Shown here one piece after another: positions 14,247 to 14,512 of a stretch of 14,512 nt of DNA. The notes below the pieces were generated by a model. That model saw only the letters and a list, made by a program, of their open reading frames with translations. It searched no databases and was not told the origin of the DNA. The position numbers and the translations under genes were made by a program. Source of the stretch: JAWWAH01 sp033721415 (lineage in GTDB: Bacteria > Patescibacteriota > Minisyncoccia > Spechtbacterales > 2-12-FULL-38-22). The stretch lies in assembly GCA_033721415.1 (NCBI GenBank), contig JAWWAH010000027.1, positions 1 to 14,512 of the forward strand, read 5' to 3'. Positions within the stretch are counted from its first letter, which is position 1. Each line of letters starts with the position of its first letter.

Positions 14247-14274
14247 TAATTAACTCAAAAACCTGAGTTAATTA
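14247..14274. repeat. Hairpin 3 of three: 11-bp stem with compensatory changes, overlaps DUF192 stop
   Basis: TAATTAACTCA (14247-14257) and TGAGTTAATTA (14264-14274) pair around AAAACC. Relative to hairpins 1 and 2, TCGACTCA has become TTAACTCA and the opposite arm TGAGTCGA has become TGAGTTAA, so pairing is kept. The right arm includes the stop codon (14272-14274) of the minus-strand DUF192 gene. Confidence 0.75.
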
Positions 14275-14512
14275 TTCTAAGTCTACTTTTATACTGTCTC
14301 CTATTTCCACGCCGTGTTCATCAGAAAAACCAGCCACAACCTCTAAAACATACTGGGCCAGAACACTGGGACTAAACCTCTTGGGATAGGATTCTGGTTT
14401 GGCGTTTTTGGTTATATCAACAACACGCATGTCCTCCCCTATCCATATTATGTCTATTGGAAAATTCATCTCTTTCATCCAAAAAGAATACGTTCCGGGA
14501 CGATTAAACACA
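14272..14512 (-). CDS. DUF192 (COG1430) family protein, N-terminus beyond window
   Basis: The visible 80 codons carry the conserved core of DUF192: PGTYSFWMKEMNFPIDIIWI, then a VVDIT strand, AKPESYP, and 'AQYVLEVVAGFSDEHGVEIGDSIKV'. The frame is open to the right edge, and the only start-like codon at the edge (GTG at 14511) lies inside the conserved domain, so the gene begins outside the window. Family members are small, often secreted or membrane-attached beta-rich proteins of unknown function. The last codons overlap hairpin 3, which together with hairpins 1 and 2 probably ends this transcript opposite the convergent HD gene. Confidence 0.9.
   Translation of the reverse strand, partial: VFNRPGTYSFWMKEMNFPIDIIWIGEDMRVVDITKNAKPESYPKRFSPSVLAQYVLEVVAGFSDEHGVEIGDSIKVDLE

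Noticed and set aside
14176..14274. Possible CRISPR-like array from the repeated ACTCA/TGAGT units
   Set aside because: Only three units, no constant full-length repeat, gaps too short for spacers, and each unit is a self-contained hairpin. No cas gene is in the window.

Overview
The window looks like a fragment of a Candidate Phyla Radiation (Patescibacteria) genome, most likely of a Parcubacteria/Paceibacteria lineage. I infer this from gene content and style, since no rRNA or ribosomal marker is present. The indications are an AT-rich genome, short gaps between genes, few Shine-Dalgarno sites, and many membrane-anchored surface proteins of unknown function. Protein types I associate with these bacteria include GWAW-repeat/Fn3 surface proteins, S74-tailed surface proteins, a membrane-anchored Clp-like AAA+ protein and a single-domain GIY-YIG protein. 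Stop codons are standard, and there is no sign that TGA is recoded.

Region 1 (8923 down to 1, minus strand) is a tightly packed five-gene block with gaps of 1 to 45 bp. In order of transcription it encodes a small polytopic membrane protein, a membrane-anchored two-ring Clp-like ATPase, a small anchored acidic/Ser-rich protein with repeated (D/N)S-x-(S/T)AP motifs, a surface protein ending in a self-cleaving Peptidase_S74 chaperone domain, and a very large anchored surface protein with Fn3-like, GWAW and PKD-like modules that runs off the left edge. One strong extended -10 promoter, placed so that the first mRNA would be leaderless, can drive the whole block. The Clp-like protein keeps every ATPase motif in its second ring. 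Its first ring has lost them, and neither ring shows the pore-loop aromatic residue.

Region 2 (8947 to 10788, plus strand) diverges from region 1. It holds a small NlpC/P60- or CHAP-like cysteine amidase/peptidase, then a structured element with perfect 22-bp inverted arms, then a lipoprotein with a Pro/Glu-rich stalk and a HEYVH zinc metallopeptidase domain. That gene has its own promoter and a good Shine-Dalgarno site, and ends at a strong bidirectional terminator.

Region 3 (12463 down to 10798, minus strand) is a two-gene unit. An anchored protein of unknown fold is followed by an anchored peptidoglycan-binding protein with a cysteine-rich C-terminal tail. Region 4 (12589 to 14153, plus strand) is a translationally coupled pair: a GIY-YIG nuclease-like protein, bracketed by a 14-bp inverted repeat, and an HD-domain phosphohydrolase of the dNTPase-like COG1078 type. 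Region 5 (14176 to 14512) contains three tandem hairpins with covarying stems and the 3' part of a minus-strand DUF192 gene.

Taken together, most of the window concerns building and remodelling the cell envelope: surface fibres, wall binding, wall cleavage and proteolysis. The best candidate for an undescribed system is the region 1 block, where a non-canonical membrane Clp-like ATPase is encoded with a self-cleaving S74 protein and a giant surface protein. The functional link is inferred from gene order only.
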